Shown piece after piece: positions 1 through 6,737 of a stretch of DNA of 7,425 bases (position 1 is the stretch's first letter; each line of letters begins with the position of its first letter). The DNA is from Schleiferiaceae bacterium (GTDB lineage Bacteria; Bacteroidota; Bacteroidia; Flavobacteriales; Schleiferiaceae). The position numbers and the translations under genes were made by a program. The notes beneath the pieces are model-generated. The model was not told where the DNA came from. It made no database searches and worked only from the letters and a program-made list of their open reading frames with translations. Location: positions 1 through 7,425 of the forward strand of contig JAOARK010000032.1 in assembly GCA_025210575.1 (NCBI GenBank). Direction: 5' to 3'.

Positions 1-482
1 ATGCAATTCATTCCAAACCTACTTCTCAAATCGAGCATAAACTGATCATAGTAATTACTTGAAATCTTTTGATAGAAAGACTGCGTCTTATACGGCACCA
101 TGGTGGGAAGCACATTTAACCATTCCCAGTTGCCAATATGAGCAGTATACATGATTACACTTTTATTCTTCTTAAAAAGATCCTCAACGAGTGACAGGTT
201 TTTAATCTTAAGACGCTTTGACATGAGTTTTTTACTCATCGTTAACCCCTTTATAGATTCAATGGCAATATCGCAGAAGTGCTTATAGAATTTCTTTTCT
301 ATCTCTTTAATTTCCATTTCAGATTTCTCTGGAAATGAGCGATTAAGATTTCCACTTACCACATCTCGTCTATACTTTATAATGTGATATAAAACAAAAA
401 ACATTGCACTGGATAACCCATACAAGACTCTTAATGGAATCAAAGAGATGAGGTAAAATGGAAAAAACTTCAAATACTTCAT
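1..482 (-). CDS. Lipid A biosynthesis / lysophospholipid acyltransferase (LpxL/HtrB-like), partial
   Basis: This is the N-terminal 160 codons of a membrane-bound acyltransferase that continues past the left edge; relatives are usually about 290-300 residues. The protein starts with a hydrophobic, probably membrane-anchoring stretch (residues about 6-35, MKYLKFFPFYLIS onward), followed by the family-typical YRRDVVSGNLNRSFPEKS (38-55). The catalytic H-x4-E motif is visible as HIGNWEW at residues 115-121, with H115 and E120 as the expected catalytic pair. A downstream FYQK and DLRSRFG segment also fits the family. Members transfer acyl chains from acyl-ACP to lipid A precursors at the inner membrane; some Bacteroidota homologues act on other lipids such as aminolipids, so the exact acceptor is not settled. 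The ATG at 480-482 is chosen because an in-frame TAG lies 7 codons before it with no better start between. It follows the terminator at 603-628, so it is probably not in the upstream operon. Confidence 0.9.
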   Translation of the reverse strand, partial: MKYLKFFPFYLISLIPLRVLYGLSSAMFFVLYHIIKYRRDVVSGNLNRSFPEKSEMEIKEIEKKFYKHFCDIAIESIKGLTMSKKLMSKRLKIKNLSLVEDLFKKNKSVIMYTAHIGNWEWLNVLPTMVPYKTQSFYQKISSNYYDQFMLDLRSRFGMNC

Positions 483-521
483 AAATGCAATAAATCTCGG
501 CCACTACTAACAAATACCGAG

Positions 522-554
522 CCGAAATATTGCTTTGACATGAAAATTTAACAA
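522..554 (-). promoter_or_regulatory. Weak candidate promoter for the acyltransferase
   Basis: On the minus strand a TTG (552-554) is followed after 22 bases by TATTTCGG (522-529). The spacing fits the Bacteroidota TTG-N17-23-TAnnTTTG pattern, but the -7 box matches only four of the six fixed positions. It lies about 40 bases before the acyltransferase start codon. No better match is seen between the terminator and that gene. Confidence 0.22.
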
Positions 555-560
555 TTAAAT
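546..560. repeat. AT-rich perfect inverted repeat (6-bp arms, 3-nt loop)
   Basis: ATTTAA at 546-551 and TTAAAT at 555-560 are exact reverse complements separated by CAA. It overlaps the TTG of the weak promoter candidate, so it could be an operator. Such short AT-only palindromes also arise easily by chance in AT-rich gaps. Confidence 0.4.
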
Positions 561-598
561 CTATCAATCAAATTCATCAGATGATCAGCTATAGATTT
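557..598. repeat. Spaced inverted repeat (8-bp arms, 26-nt spacer)
   Basis: AAATCTAT at 557-564 and ATAGATTT at 591-598 are exact reverse complements. The spacer holds a smaller near-palindrome around CATCAGATG (575-583) and TGATCA (583-588). It lies in the gap between the terminator and the acyltransferase. It has no G+C-rich stem and no T-run, so it is not a terminator; no function can be assigned. Confidence 0.35.
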
Positions 599-602
599 TC
601 AC

Positions 603-628
603 AAAAAAAGGAGCTTTTTAAGCTCCTT
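603..628 (-). terminator. Intrinsic terminator after the BNR gene
   Basis: A perfect 9-bp stem, AAGGAGCTT (608-616) with AAGCTCCTT (620-628), closes a 3-nt loop. On the minus strand it is followed directly by seven Ts (complement of the A-run 603-609, partly shared with the stem). It begins 7 bases after the stop codon of the BNR gene, the expected place for the end of the leftward operon. It separates that operon from the acyltransferase. Confidence 0.9.
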
Positions 629-634
629 CTTTTA

Positions 635-3600
635 TTACTCTTCTAAATCTCCTTTGAGTTTAGGGCCTCCTGATTCGTAGAGGTATTCTTTCAATTTCAT
701 TAGCTCCGCTTCAATGCTTTCTAATTCTGTTCTAAGTCCAGGTATCGCTTCTTTTACAATTGCTAAGTTATCTTTCTGCATAGCTGTTGTTTCACTTGAG
801 CTGTACCAACTATTCCAAACTGTTCCATTAATTCTGTCATTAAGCGAAGGAGCTGTTTCAAACTCACGCTTTTTCATACTCTTATCGCCATACAACTGAA
901 GATCTAGAGCCATCATTCGCTCTTCTAATTTTCTCAATTCAGCCAGTTTGTTTAAATCTGTTCCTGGGGTGTTTCTAATTCCAGCTTTGATCTTAACAAT
1001 TAAATCTCCTAACTCATCATACTTTTGCTCCACAGCATTAAAGTCTCTACCCACAGCAGTGATCTCATTTTGAAATTCAACCAAACCAGGCTGATCTTCT
1101 GTTCTTAGGGTATTGTTCTTTAAGTGATTCAGCTGAAAAGAAGTGGGTTCTGTTAAGCTACTCACGGTACCATTCACACTTTTGTAGATCTGAATACTGT
1201 ATTGCCCTTCTGGCGCCAATGATGAATTACCAGCATTGGTGATTGGATCACCATTGTCACTCAAATATGAATTATTTGAGAAACGTCCATCCCATACCAT
1301 TCGTTTTATACCAGTACCATATGCCTTACTAATTCTTCTTATCTCTTTTCCGCTACCATCTTTAATCACGAAAATTAAATAGGGTTTCTCTTCATTGTCT
1401 TCTGCTCTAATTTCTTCGGCACTTGGATAAGTAGCGTTAGCTTGACCTTTCTCTTTAGCCTTTCTTTGTTGCTTAAGTGTCTTTACCTCATCTTTAATAT
1501 AATAGGTAATTGCAGCTCCCATTTTTGGATTATTAGCTCTGTAATAAGAAGCACCTAGGAATCCTCCTGGGCCATAACCTAGAGGTCTAGCTTCCATATA
1601 AACTAAACCATCTTTAATGGTAAAGATGTGAGCTTGCTTATTCAACACTTCATCAGTCATTTCCCTTAAAGGAGAATAATCATCTAACACATAGAACCCA
1701 CGACCAAAGCTGGCTAATACTACATCATCTTCTCTGCGCTGCAATTCAATATCTCTTACAGCAACAGTTGGCAATCCACTTTTCAATTGCATCCAATTAG
1801 AACCACCGTCTACCGAAAAGAACAAACCAAACTCAGTTCCTGCAAAGAGTAAATTTGCGTTTTTGTGATCTTCAACTATACTGTATACGGAACCCCTTTC
1901 TGGTAGGTTACCAGTGATGTTTGTCCAAGACTTTCCTTTGTTGGTACTCTTAAATACATAAGGTTTAAAATCTCCATTCTTGTGATTGTTAAAAGCTGCA
2001 TAAACTACATTTTCATCGTGCATAGATGGGGTAAGCGCATTTACATATGTTCTATCTGGAACACCTGTAAAAGAAGAAATCTGTCTCCAGTTTCCTCCAT
2101 CGTCCTCGCTAATTTGAACCAAACCATCATCAGTTCCCACATATAGTAACCCTGATTTAAGCGGAGATTCCATTAATGCCACAATGTTTCCGTACACTGT
2201 GGTTGACTTGTTTTTAGCAATAGCGTCCATGCTCCAAACTTTATCCATAACTGGCAAAGCATTTCTATCTATTTGGCGACTTAAGTCAGGACTAATGGTT
2301 GTCCATGAATTACCACGATCTGTGGATTTAAAAACCTTGTTTGCTGCGAAATAAAGTGTTTGCGCATTGTGAGGTGAAATAACCAATGGTGCATCCCAGT
2401 TCCAACGGTATGCTTTTTCATCTTTACCTTCAACAGGTTTTATCGATACCGTTTCACCACTGCTTTTATCATATCGCACTAGCCAACCATACTGTGCCTG
2501 AGCATAAACGATGTTGTCATCATTTGGATCAACCTGCGTTTCAAATCCATCACCCGTATTAGTGATGAACCAATCTGAATTTACAATTCCTCTGTTGTTA
2601 TTCGTTCTTGAAGGTCCTCCCAAGCTAAAGTTATCCTGTGTACCTCCATATACATTATAGAAAGGCTCGGCATTATCAGTAGAAACTTTATAGAATTGGG
2701 TAACAGGCAGGTTGTCTTTATAATGCCAGTTTTTCATATTGTCCCACGTTTCATATAAACCACCGTCACAACCCCAGATCATATGATCTTTGTCTTTCGG
2801 GTTAATCCACATGCAGTGATTATCAACATGTTTGTTGGCTTCAGGAATTCGTTGAAATTTCTTTCCCCCATTATAAGATACGTGACCGTAAGTATCCATA
2901 CTATAAATGGTGTTCACATCAAAGGGTGAGGCATAAATTTCTACATAATAATTACCAGAGGTAAAATGATCGCTTTGCATACCCCAGCTTGCACCTCTGT
3001 CTGTTGATTTATAAAACCCATGGCCTTCTATCATAGCATAAACCACATCCGGGTTTTTTGGAGAGATACTCATCCCAATACGACCAACATCGCCACCAGG
3101 CAAGCCTCCACCTAATTTGTTAAAAGAATTTCCACCATCTGTAGATTTGTATATAGCACTTTCAGGACCACCTGAAATATAAGTCCACACATGTCTTCTG
3201 CGCTGATGTGCAGTCGCATAAATCACATCAGGATTTCTTGGATCTAAATGAACTTCGTTTACTCCAGTATGCTCAGAGATATCGAGAATCTTATTCCAAG
3301 TTTTCCCGCCATCTACAGTTTTGTAAAGACCACGATCACCTCCTGCACTCCATAAAGGACCGCAAGCCGCAACATATACAACATTGCTATTGCGCGGATC
3401 AACCTTGATCATACCGATGTGTTCAGAGTTTTCTAAGCCTACTTTCTTCCAGCTCTTTCCAGCGTCCTCAGATTTATATAAACCATCACCGTAGGCAACA
3501 GATCGTTGATTGTTATTCTCTCCAGAACCTACCCAAACAACATTAGAATTGTTTGGATCGATGGTTACACAACCGATGCTGTATGATCCTTGACCATCGA

Positions 3601-3874
3601 AAATGGGTCTAAAGGTTACACCATGATTATTGGTTTTCCATACTCCTCCAGAAGCACTTGCTACATAATATTCATTGGGATCATTTTCATTCACCGCAAT
3701 GTCTGCTATACGTCCTGATGTCAAAGCAGGCCCAATATTTCGGAGTTTAAATGCTCCGTAATTGGTACTTGCTATTTTTGATGACTCTTCTGAATTTTTG
3801 GATTTCTTTTTTTGTGCGAAAGCACTTGTGGCTATGATTCCAACACCACAAACAACGAGTAGTAATTTTTTCAT
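635..3874 (-). CDS. Exported BNR/Asp-box beta-propeller protein (VPS10/sortilin-like, often labelled glycosyl hydrolase)
   Basis: This is a 1079-residue exported protein. Residues 1-20 form a Sec signal peptide (MKKLLLVV..., cleavage likely after SAFA, before Q21), followed by a short Lys/Ser linker. Asp-box motifs (S/T-x-D-x-G-x-T/S-W) mark propeller blades at about 134-142, 185-193, 243-251, 289-297, 516-524, 589-596, 642-650 and 687-694, with degenerate copies near 80-88 and 333-340. They form two clusters, suggesting two propellers (about 40-385 and 480-735); GGTQDN at 411-416 lies between them. Residues about 780-900 resemble a FlgD/Ig-like beta-sandwich (FVIKDGSGKEIRR, then RMVWDGRF), interrupted by a charged stretch at 797-830. 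Residues 930-1065 are helical and probably coiled coil. No catalytic site is identifiable, so the common label 'glycosyl hydrolase' is not supported here; binding or proteolysis-related roles are equally possible. The ATG at 3874 gives a clean signal peptide; a TTG at 3916 would add 14 residues before it. The gene ends just before a strong terminator. Confidence 0.88.
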   Translation of the reverse strand: MKKLLLVVCGVGIIATSAFAQKKKSKNSEESSKIASTNYGAFKLRNIGPALTSGRIADIAVNENDPNEYYVASASGGVWKTNNHGVTFRPIFDGQGSYSIGCVTIDPNNSNVVWVGSGENNNQRSVAYGDGLYKSEDAGKSWKKVGLENSEHIGMIKVDPRNSNVVYVAACGPLWSAGGDRGLYKTVDGGKTWNKILDISEHTGVNEVHLDPRNPDVIYATAHQRRRHVWTYISGGPESAIYKSTDGGNSFNKLGGGLPGGDVGRIGMSISPKNPDVVYAMIEGHGFYKSTDRGASWGMQSDHFTSGNYYVEIYASPFDVNTIYSMDTYGHVSYNGGKKFQRIPEANKHVDNHCMWINPKDKDHMIWGCDGGLYETWDNMKNWHYKDNLPVTQFYKVSTDNAEPFYNVYGGTQDNFSLGGPSRTNNNRGIVNSDWFITNTGDGFETQVDPNDDNIVYAQAQYGWLVRYDKSSGETVSIKPVEGKDEKAYRWNWDAPLVISPHNAQTLYFAANKVFKSTDRGNSWTTISPDLSRQIDRNALPVMDKVWSMDAIAKNKSTTVYGNIVALMESPLKSGLLYVGTDDGLVQISEDDGGNWRQISSFTGVPDRTYVNALTPSMHDENVVYAAFNNHKNGDFKPYVFKSTNKGKSWTNITGNLPERGSVYSIVEDHKNANLLFAGTEFGLFFSVDGGSNWMQLKSGLPTVAVRDIELQRREDDVVLASFGRGFYVLDDYSPLREMTDEVLNKQAHIFTIKDGLVYMEARPLGYGPGGFLGASYYRANNPKMGAAITYYIKDEVKTLKQQRKAKEKGQANATYPSAEEIRAEDNEEKPYLIFVIKDGSGKEIRRISKAYGTGIKRMVWDGRFSNNSYLSDNGDPITNAGNSSLAPEGQYSIQIYKSVNGTVSSLTEPTSFQLNHLKNNTLRTEDQPGLVEFQNEITAVGRDFNAVEQKYDELGDLIVKIKAGIRNTPGTDLNKLAELRKLEERMMALDLQLYGDKSMKKREFETAPSLNDRINGTVWNSWYSSSETTAMQKDNLAIVKEAIPGLRTELESIEAELMKLKEYLYESGGPKLKGDLEE

Positions 3875-3895
3875 ATTTAAACTGACTAAACAGCA

Positions 3896-3920
3896 ATTTT
3901 TGGGTCGAGCTCCCAAAAAT
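3896..3920. repeat. Perfect 9-bp inverted repeat before the BNR gene
   Basis: ATTTTTGGG (3896-3904) and CCCAAAAAT (3912-3920) are exact reverse complements around a 7-nt centre, TCGAGCT. It lies 22-46 bases before the BNR start codon and overlaps the -7-like box at 3914-3921. On either strand the T-run is in the first arm and the A-run in the second, with no T-run after the stem, so it is not a normal terminator. It could be an operator for a dimeric regulator or a leader hairpin in the mRNA. Confidence 0.65.
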
Positions 3921-3944
3921 AAACCACAAAGACAACTCTCCTAA
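3914..3944 (-). promoter_or_regulatory. Candidate internal promoter for the BNR gene
   Basis: On the minus strand TATTTTTG (3914-3921) matches the Bacteroidota -7 consensus TAnnTTTG at every fixed position. A TTA (3942-3944) sits 20 bases upstream where TTG is expected, two of three matching. Transcription would start near 3907, leaving a leader of about 33 bases. The gene could be transcribed from here as well as by read-through from the FadL-type gene. Confidence 0.5.
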
Positions 3945-3959
3945 TTTTAAGTTGGTTTT

Positions 3960-5399
3960 CTATCGGTTGCCAATTCTATAGGCTAATGAAAACATAAGCG
4001 GTTTTTGAGTCAAGTCTGTGCTAACAGCAGGGGCATACTCTGGGTTGTAGAAATAATAATTCTGACTACGGTTACGAATAGCATAAGCAAATTCAATTGT
4101 CACATCCTTGCCTCTATACCCTGCACCAACAGAGAGGGTGTTTGTATTCGCTGTTTCAAAAGTTGAATTAAGACCACTGGTTTCAAAAACATAACCACCG
4201 CGTAGATAGAATTTTTGAATCCTTAGTTCTGCTCCAGCTCTGATAATGTGTGAGAGGCGAGTAAATTCCTTTATTTCCTCATCCAGATATTCAACACTTA
4301 TAGAATCAGATTTTGCACGTGCCGTACTTAAGGCATTCAATTCATAATCAACACTAATGAAACCATTTTTACCAAACACCTTAGATATCCCTAATAGTCC
4401 TCGCCAGGGCGTATTCAGATTCCATTGATAAGGATCGCTATAAACACTGATCACCTCACTCAACGCACCTCCATTTTTAAACCTTGTAAAGATCTCGTCT
4501 TCCCATTCTTGTTCTAATGTCATCCATGAAGGAGTATGAATGGCAGCTCCCATTCTAAAACCATTGTCGAATCGATACTGCAATCCAAATTTCAAATTGA
4601 TTCCAGCTCCCGATATTTTGTTGTATTCTTTAAGGTCAAAACTGGCAATTGAATCTCCCAATGCGTAACGTTCTTGATAAACCACATTGCGCGTAAAACT
4701 CACAATGGGAATATTCAATGAACCTCCAAAATACCAACGGTTATCTTTTTCAGCAGCAAAAATGAACCCCAGCTCATTCATTCCTCCTTTTTGATCTACG
4801 GTGTAAACATTATCAACTATTTCTATATCCGCTTGAGTAGTATAGTTGTTATCCGAATCAGGGTCAATCAAATATCCTTGAAAAGCCAGCCATTCATGAG
4901 CTAGACCTGCGTCTAACATTTGATCAGGATGCACTCCCTGCGCATTGTCTATCCACATATTTATTCGTGAGATATTTGCAGTTTTGCCACGCGCGGTAAG
5001 CCTATTTTTATAATCCGCGCTTCTATTAAAGCTAAGCCCAATATTCCATGCCCAATCTCTTTCTTCAGGTAAAGCAATGACCAATCCAACGTTTCCAAAT
5101 AGAAATCCACCCGCATCATCATTCAAGGTCAAATTTTGGAAACTGCTTGTGGAGCTTGCATTTAAAGCTCCCATCGATAAACCTATCTCAGTTCTTCTGT
5201 ACACAGCAAGGCCAGCAGGGTTTTGATGGGCTGCTGTAAAGTCGTTTCCTAAAGAAGTGAACGCCCCTCCACTGGCCATAAATCGAGTACTACCAAGGTA
5301 GGTTGGCTGCGAAAAACGAAGTACATCTTCCATACTTTGAGCCAAAACACCCCCTGTTGGTATTGCTACCAATACGATATAGAACAAGAATTTTTTCAT
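3960..5399 (-). CDS. OmpP1/FadL/TodX-family outer membrane transport protein
   Basis: This is a 479-residue outer membrane beta-barrel. A signal peptide (MKKFLFYIVLVAIPTGGVLA, cleavage before Q21) leads into the family's plug-like N-terminus: GSTRFMASGGAFTSLGNDF (36-54), then QNPAGLAVYRR (59-69), whose NPAG motif is typical of FadL-like proteins in this phylum. The rest alternates in amphipathic strands ending in aromatics, for example NTPWRGLLGISKVFGKNGF (329-347) followed by ISVDYE, and a last strand FSLAYRIG near the C-terminus with two residues (NR) after it. Family members let hydrophobic compounds such as long-chain fatty acids cross the outer membrane; Bacteroidota copies are often loosely called hemin receptors, and the substrate cannot be read here. 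The ATG lies 3 bases after the stop of the upstream lipoprotein gene (TAA AGC ATG), and the purine-rich GGAAGAAG about 10 bases before it could serve as ribosome site. The close spacing suggests translational coupling. Confidence 0.88.
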   Translation of the reverse strand: MKKFLFYIVLVAIPTGGVLAQSMEDVLRFSQPTYLGSTRFMASGGAFTSLGNDFTAAHQNPAGLAVYRRTEIGLSMGALNASSTSSFQNLTLNDDAGGFLFGNVGLVIALPEERDWAWNIGLSFNRSADYKNRLTARGKTANISRINMWIDNAQGVHPDQMLDAGLAHEWLAFQGYLIDPDSDNNYTTQADIEIVDNVYTVDQKGGMNELGFIFAAEKDNRWYFGGSLNIPIVSFTRNVVYQERYALGDSIASFDLKEYNKISGAGINLKFGLQYRFDNGFRMGAAIHTPSWMTLEQEWEDEIFTRFKNGGALSEVISVYSDPYQWNLNTPWRGLLGISKVFGKNGFISVDYELNALSTARAKSDSISVEYLDEEIKEFTRLSHIIRAGAELRIQKFYLRGGYVFETSGLNSTFETANTNTLSVGAGYRGKDVTIEFAYAIRNRSQNYYFYNPEYAPAVSTDLTQKPLMFSLAYRIGNR

Positions 5400-5402
5400 G
5401 CT

Positions 5403-6662
5403 TTATCTTCTTCCGCCACCTGATGATCTTACTCCCCCACCACTGCTGCGAGACCCACCAAAGCTTCCTCCACCAGAACTTCTCATAGAAGATGATGATG
5501 AGCGATAGGAGTTACTCTTTGTTGACTTTGACGGTGAAGTATACGAGCGATACCCTGAATTTGAATTACTCGATCTAGATGTCGCATTGTATCGACTACT
5601 CGACTTTGTCGTTCCAGATTTATAATAATTAGTAGGCTGCTTACGTGAAGTATATTTATTATTTCTTGTTGAAGAAGCTCTTGAAGGCTGCGTGTAACTA
5701 GTCGCCTTTGTGGATGTATATCTTCTGCGTGTTCCAGAATTATCAGAAACAGAACTGGCACCTTTTGTTCTCGTTTGATTAACGTTTGAAGCGCTTCTAT
5801 AATTTACACCTTGTCTCTCTGACGTGTAATATCTCTTAACACGACTTCCAGTTTGTGACGAACGTGTGGTAACACTTTGCCTTGTTGCCGTTTTTTTAAC
5901 CGCTTGATCTGTGCGGCTTTGTGAAGCGGTCTTCTGCTCGAGTAACCTTGAAGGAGTTTCTTCTGCCTTTTTCTTTGGACCGTCAACTTTTACTCCACCA
6001 GTTCCAGTGGTAGAACGACTTCCTGGTTTACTTCCACTAACATTAGTTCTGTTTCTTGTTGTTGCCCAGTCAGAAGTAATAGAATTTCCAATCCACCCTG
6101 TATTGATAGTATTACCGCCATTATCACCACCCGCTGGATAACCTATAGGCAATCCTGTGTTTGGGCAATAGTATGGGCTTCCAAAACCTGGATAACCCCA
6201 ACCTGCTCCTGGATATCCCCATCCGCTTCCTGGGTATCCCCATCCACTGCCAGGATAACCCCAACCGTAACCAGGGTAACCGTAATAATCATAAGGAGAA
6301 TAATATGGGCTGTAATAAGGACTATAGAATGGAGAACCAAACCCCATTCCAAAGCCGACTGATATAGATGGAATAAAGTTCCAATTCGACCCTCCGTTAA
6401 AGTTATTTCCATTTGTAGGATAAGGCTGCGTAGTGCTTATCGCATCAGGATCATAATAATCAAAACTTTCGCTATAGGCGTAATCTGGAAGATCTTCAGC
6501 ATCACCAGCAACAATATCATCATCAGATGCTATCGTTTCAATACCGTACTCTGGATCGAAATAGATCCCATCATCAAAGTAATTCGAAGTAATTTCATTG
6601 CCTGAAGAACAAGCTCCCAAAAGAGCGCTAAGCGCTGATATTATTATGTATTCCTTTTTCAT
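5403..6662 (-). CDS. Low-complexity, repeat-rich lipoprotein of unknown function
   Basis: I do not recognise a family for this 419-residue protein. It begins with a lipoprotein signal, MKKEYIIISALSALLGAC, with lipobox LGAC and lipidated C18. Residues 28-75 are strongly acidic (for example FDDGIYFDPEYG and SDDDIVAGDAED). Residues 110-125 repeat SP(F/Y)Y four times, and 128-161 hold five copies of a heptad GYPGxGW. From about 200 to the end the protein is basic and low in complexity, rich in Ser, Thr, Arg, Lys and regularly spaced Tyr, and finishes in Ser/Gly repeats with a terminal RR. Only one cysteine (C166) lies beyond the lipidated one. Most of the mature chain should be disordered and charge-polarised. 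ATG at 6662 is preferred over a TTG three codons earlier because it starts the signal peptide directly. It heads the leftward operon and is tightly linked to the FadL-type gene, so an outer-membrane role with the barrel is plausible but inferred. Confidence 0.82.
   Translation of the reverse strand: MKKEYIIISALSALLGACSSGNEITSNYFDDGIYFDPEYGIETIASDDDIVAGDAEDLPDYAYSESFDYYDPDAISTTQPYPTNGNNFNGGSNWNFIPSISVGFGMGFGSPFYSPYYSPYYSPYDYYGYPGYGWGYPGSGWGYPGSGWGYPGAGWGYPGFGSPYYCPNTGLPIGYPAGGDNGGNTINTGWIGNSITSDWATTRNRTNVSGSKPGSRSTTGTGGVKVDGPKKKAEETPSRLLEQKTASQSRTDQAVKKTATRQSVTTRSSQTGSRVKRYYTSERQGVNYRSASNVNQTRTKGASSVSDNSGTRRRYTSTKATSYTQPSRASSTRNNKYTSRKQPTNYYKSGTTKSSSRYNATSRSSNSNSGYRSYTSPSKSTKSNSYRSSSSSMRSSGGGSFGGSRSSGGGVRSSGGGRR
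5406..5483 (-). repeat. Coding repeat: Ser/Gly-rich C-terminal tail
   Basis: Codons 394-419 of the lipoprotein encode three copies of RSSGGG joined by SFGGS and V, ending in RR. It is protein-level low complexity at the extreme C-terminus. Confidence 0.75.
6180..6281 (-). repeat. Coding 21-bp tandem repeat (GYPGxGW heptads)
   Basis: Codons 128-161 of the lipoprotein form five consecutive heptads GYPGxGW (x is Y, S, S, A, F; the last copy lacks the Trp). The DNA units are 21 bp but differ at many third codon positions (GGT/GGA/GGC, TAT/TAC, CCT/CCA), so the protein pattern is better conserved than the DNA. Confidence 0.9.
6288..6335 (-). repeat. Coding 12-bp tandem repeat (SPYY tetrapeptides)
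   Basis: Codons 110-125 of the lipoprotein encode SPFY, SPYY, SPYY, SPYD. It is separated from the heptad repeat by only two codons (YY), making one continuous aromatic-rich block. Confidence 0.85.
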
Positions 6663-6692
6663 TCTTGTCAAATTTTAAGATGCCAAAAGCAT

Positions 6693-6700
6693 TACATTTG
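6693..6700 (+). promoter_or_regulatory. proS: Candidate -7 promoter element for proS
   Basis: TACATTTG matches the Bacteroidota TAnnTTTG consensus at all fixed positions. It predicts a start near 6707 and a leader of about 39 bases. The nearest upstream TTG (6665-6667) is 25 bases away, slightly more than the usual 17-23, so the -33 element is weak or absent. Confidence 0.5.
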
Positions 6701-6729
6701 CCTGCCTATAAAGATAGCAATTTCCGTAC

Positions 6730-6737
6730 CAAAAATA
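6730..6737 (-). promoter_or_regulatory. Candidate -7 promoter element for the lipoprotein operon
   Basis: On the minus strand TATTTTTG matches the TAnnTTTG consensus at all fixed positions, the same 8 bases as before the BNR gene. It predicts a start near 6723 and a leader of about 60 bases. The best upstream TTG lies 24 bases away, inside the proS coding sequence. A second, poorer box (TATCTTTA, 6709-6716) lies closer to the gene. Confidence 0.48.

Noticed and set aside
496..525. Hairpin CTCGG/CCGAG or the overlapping TCGGC/GCCGA as a riboswitch-like switch
   Set aside because: The two alternative 5-bp stems are too short and have 16-19 nt loops; nothing resembles a known riboswitch core.
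370..567. A 65-codon minus-strand open frame spanning the start of the acyltransferase and the gap
   Set aside because: It overlaps the acyltransferase N-terminus in another frame, and the acyltransferase frame carries clear family motifs while this one has none.
3875..3916. A TTG start extending the BNR protein by 14 residues
   Set aside because: The extension would put polar residues ahead of a textbook signal peptide, and the TTG falls inside the likely -7 box. The ATG at 3874 is better.
3896..3920. Inverted repeat as an intrinsic terminator after the FadL-type gene
   Set aside because: The second arm is followed by mixed sequence and the run after the GC part is A, not T, on both strands. 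It fits an operator or leader hairpin better.
6180..6281. The 21-bp repeat as a CRISPR array or DNA satellite
   Set aside because: There are no spacers, the units are directly adjacent, stay in one reading frame and encode an even heptad.
6143..6412. Open frames on both strands across the repeat region of the lipoprotein gene (minus 6143-6412, plus 6161-6367)
   Set aside because: They are by-products of the repetitive codons, with no start context, signal or family features.
6600..6620. A surface-export signal just after the lipidated cysteine
   Set aside because: Residues after C18 read SSGNEITSN, lacking the run of acidic residues right after the cysteine known from Bacteroidota surface lipoproteins. 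The acidic stretch starts about 10 residues later, so surface exposure cannot be claimed.
6663..6671. A TTG start extending the lipoprotein by three residues
   Set aside because: The ATG at 6662 starts a standard lipoprotein signal directly; the extra MTR adds nothing.
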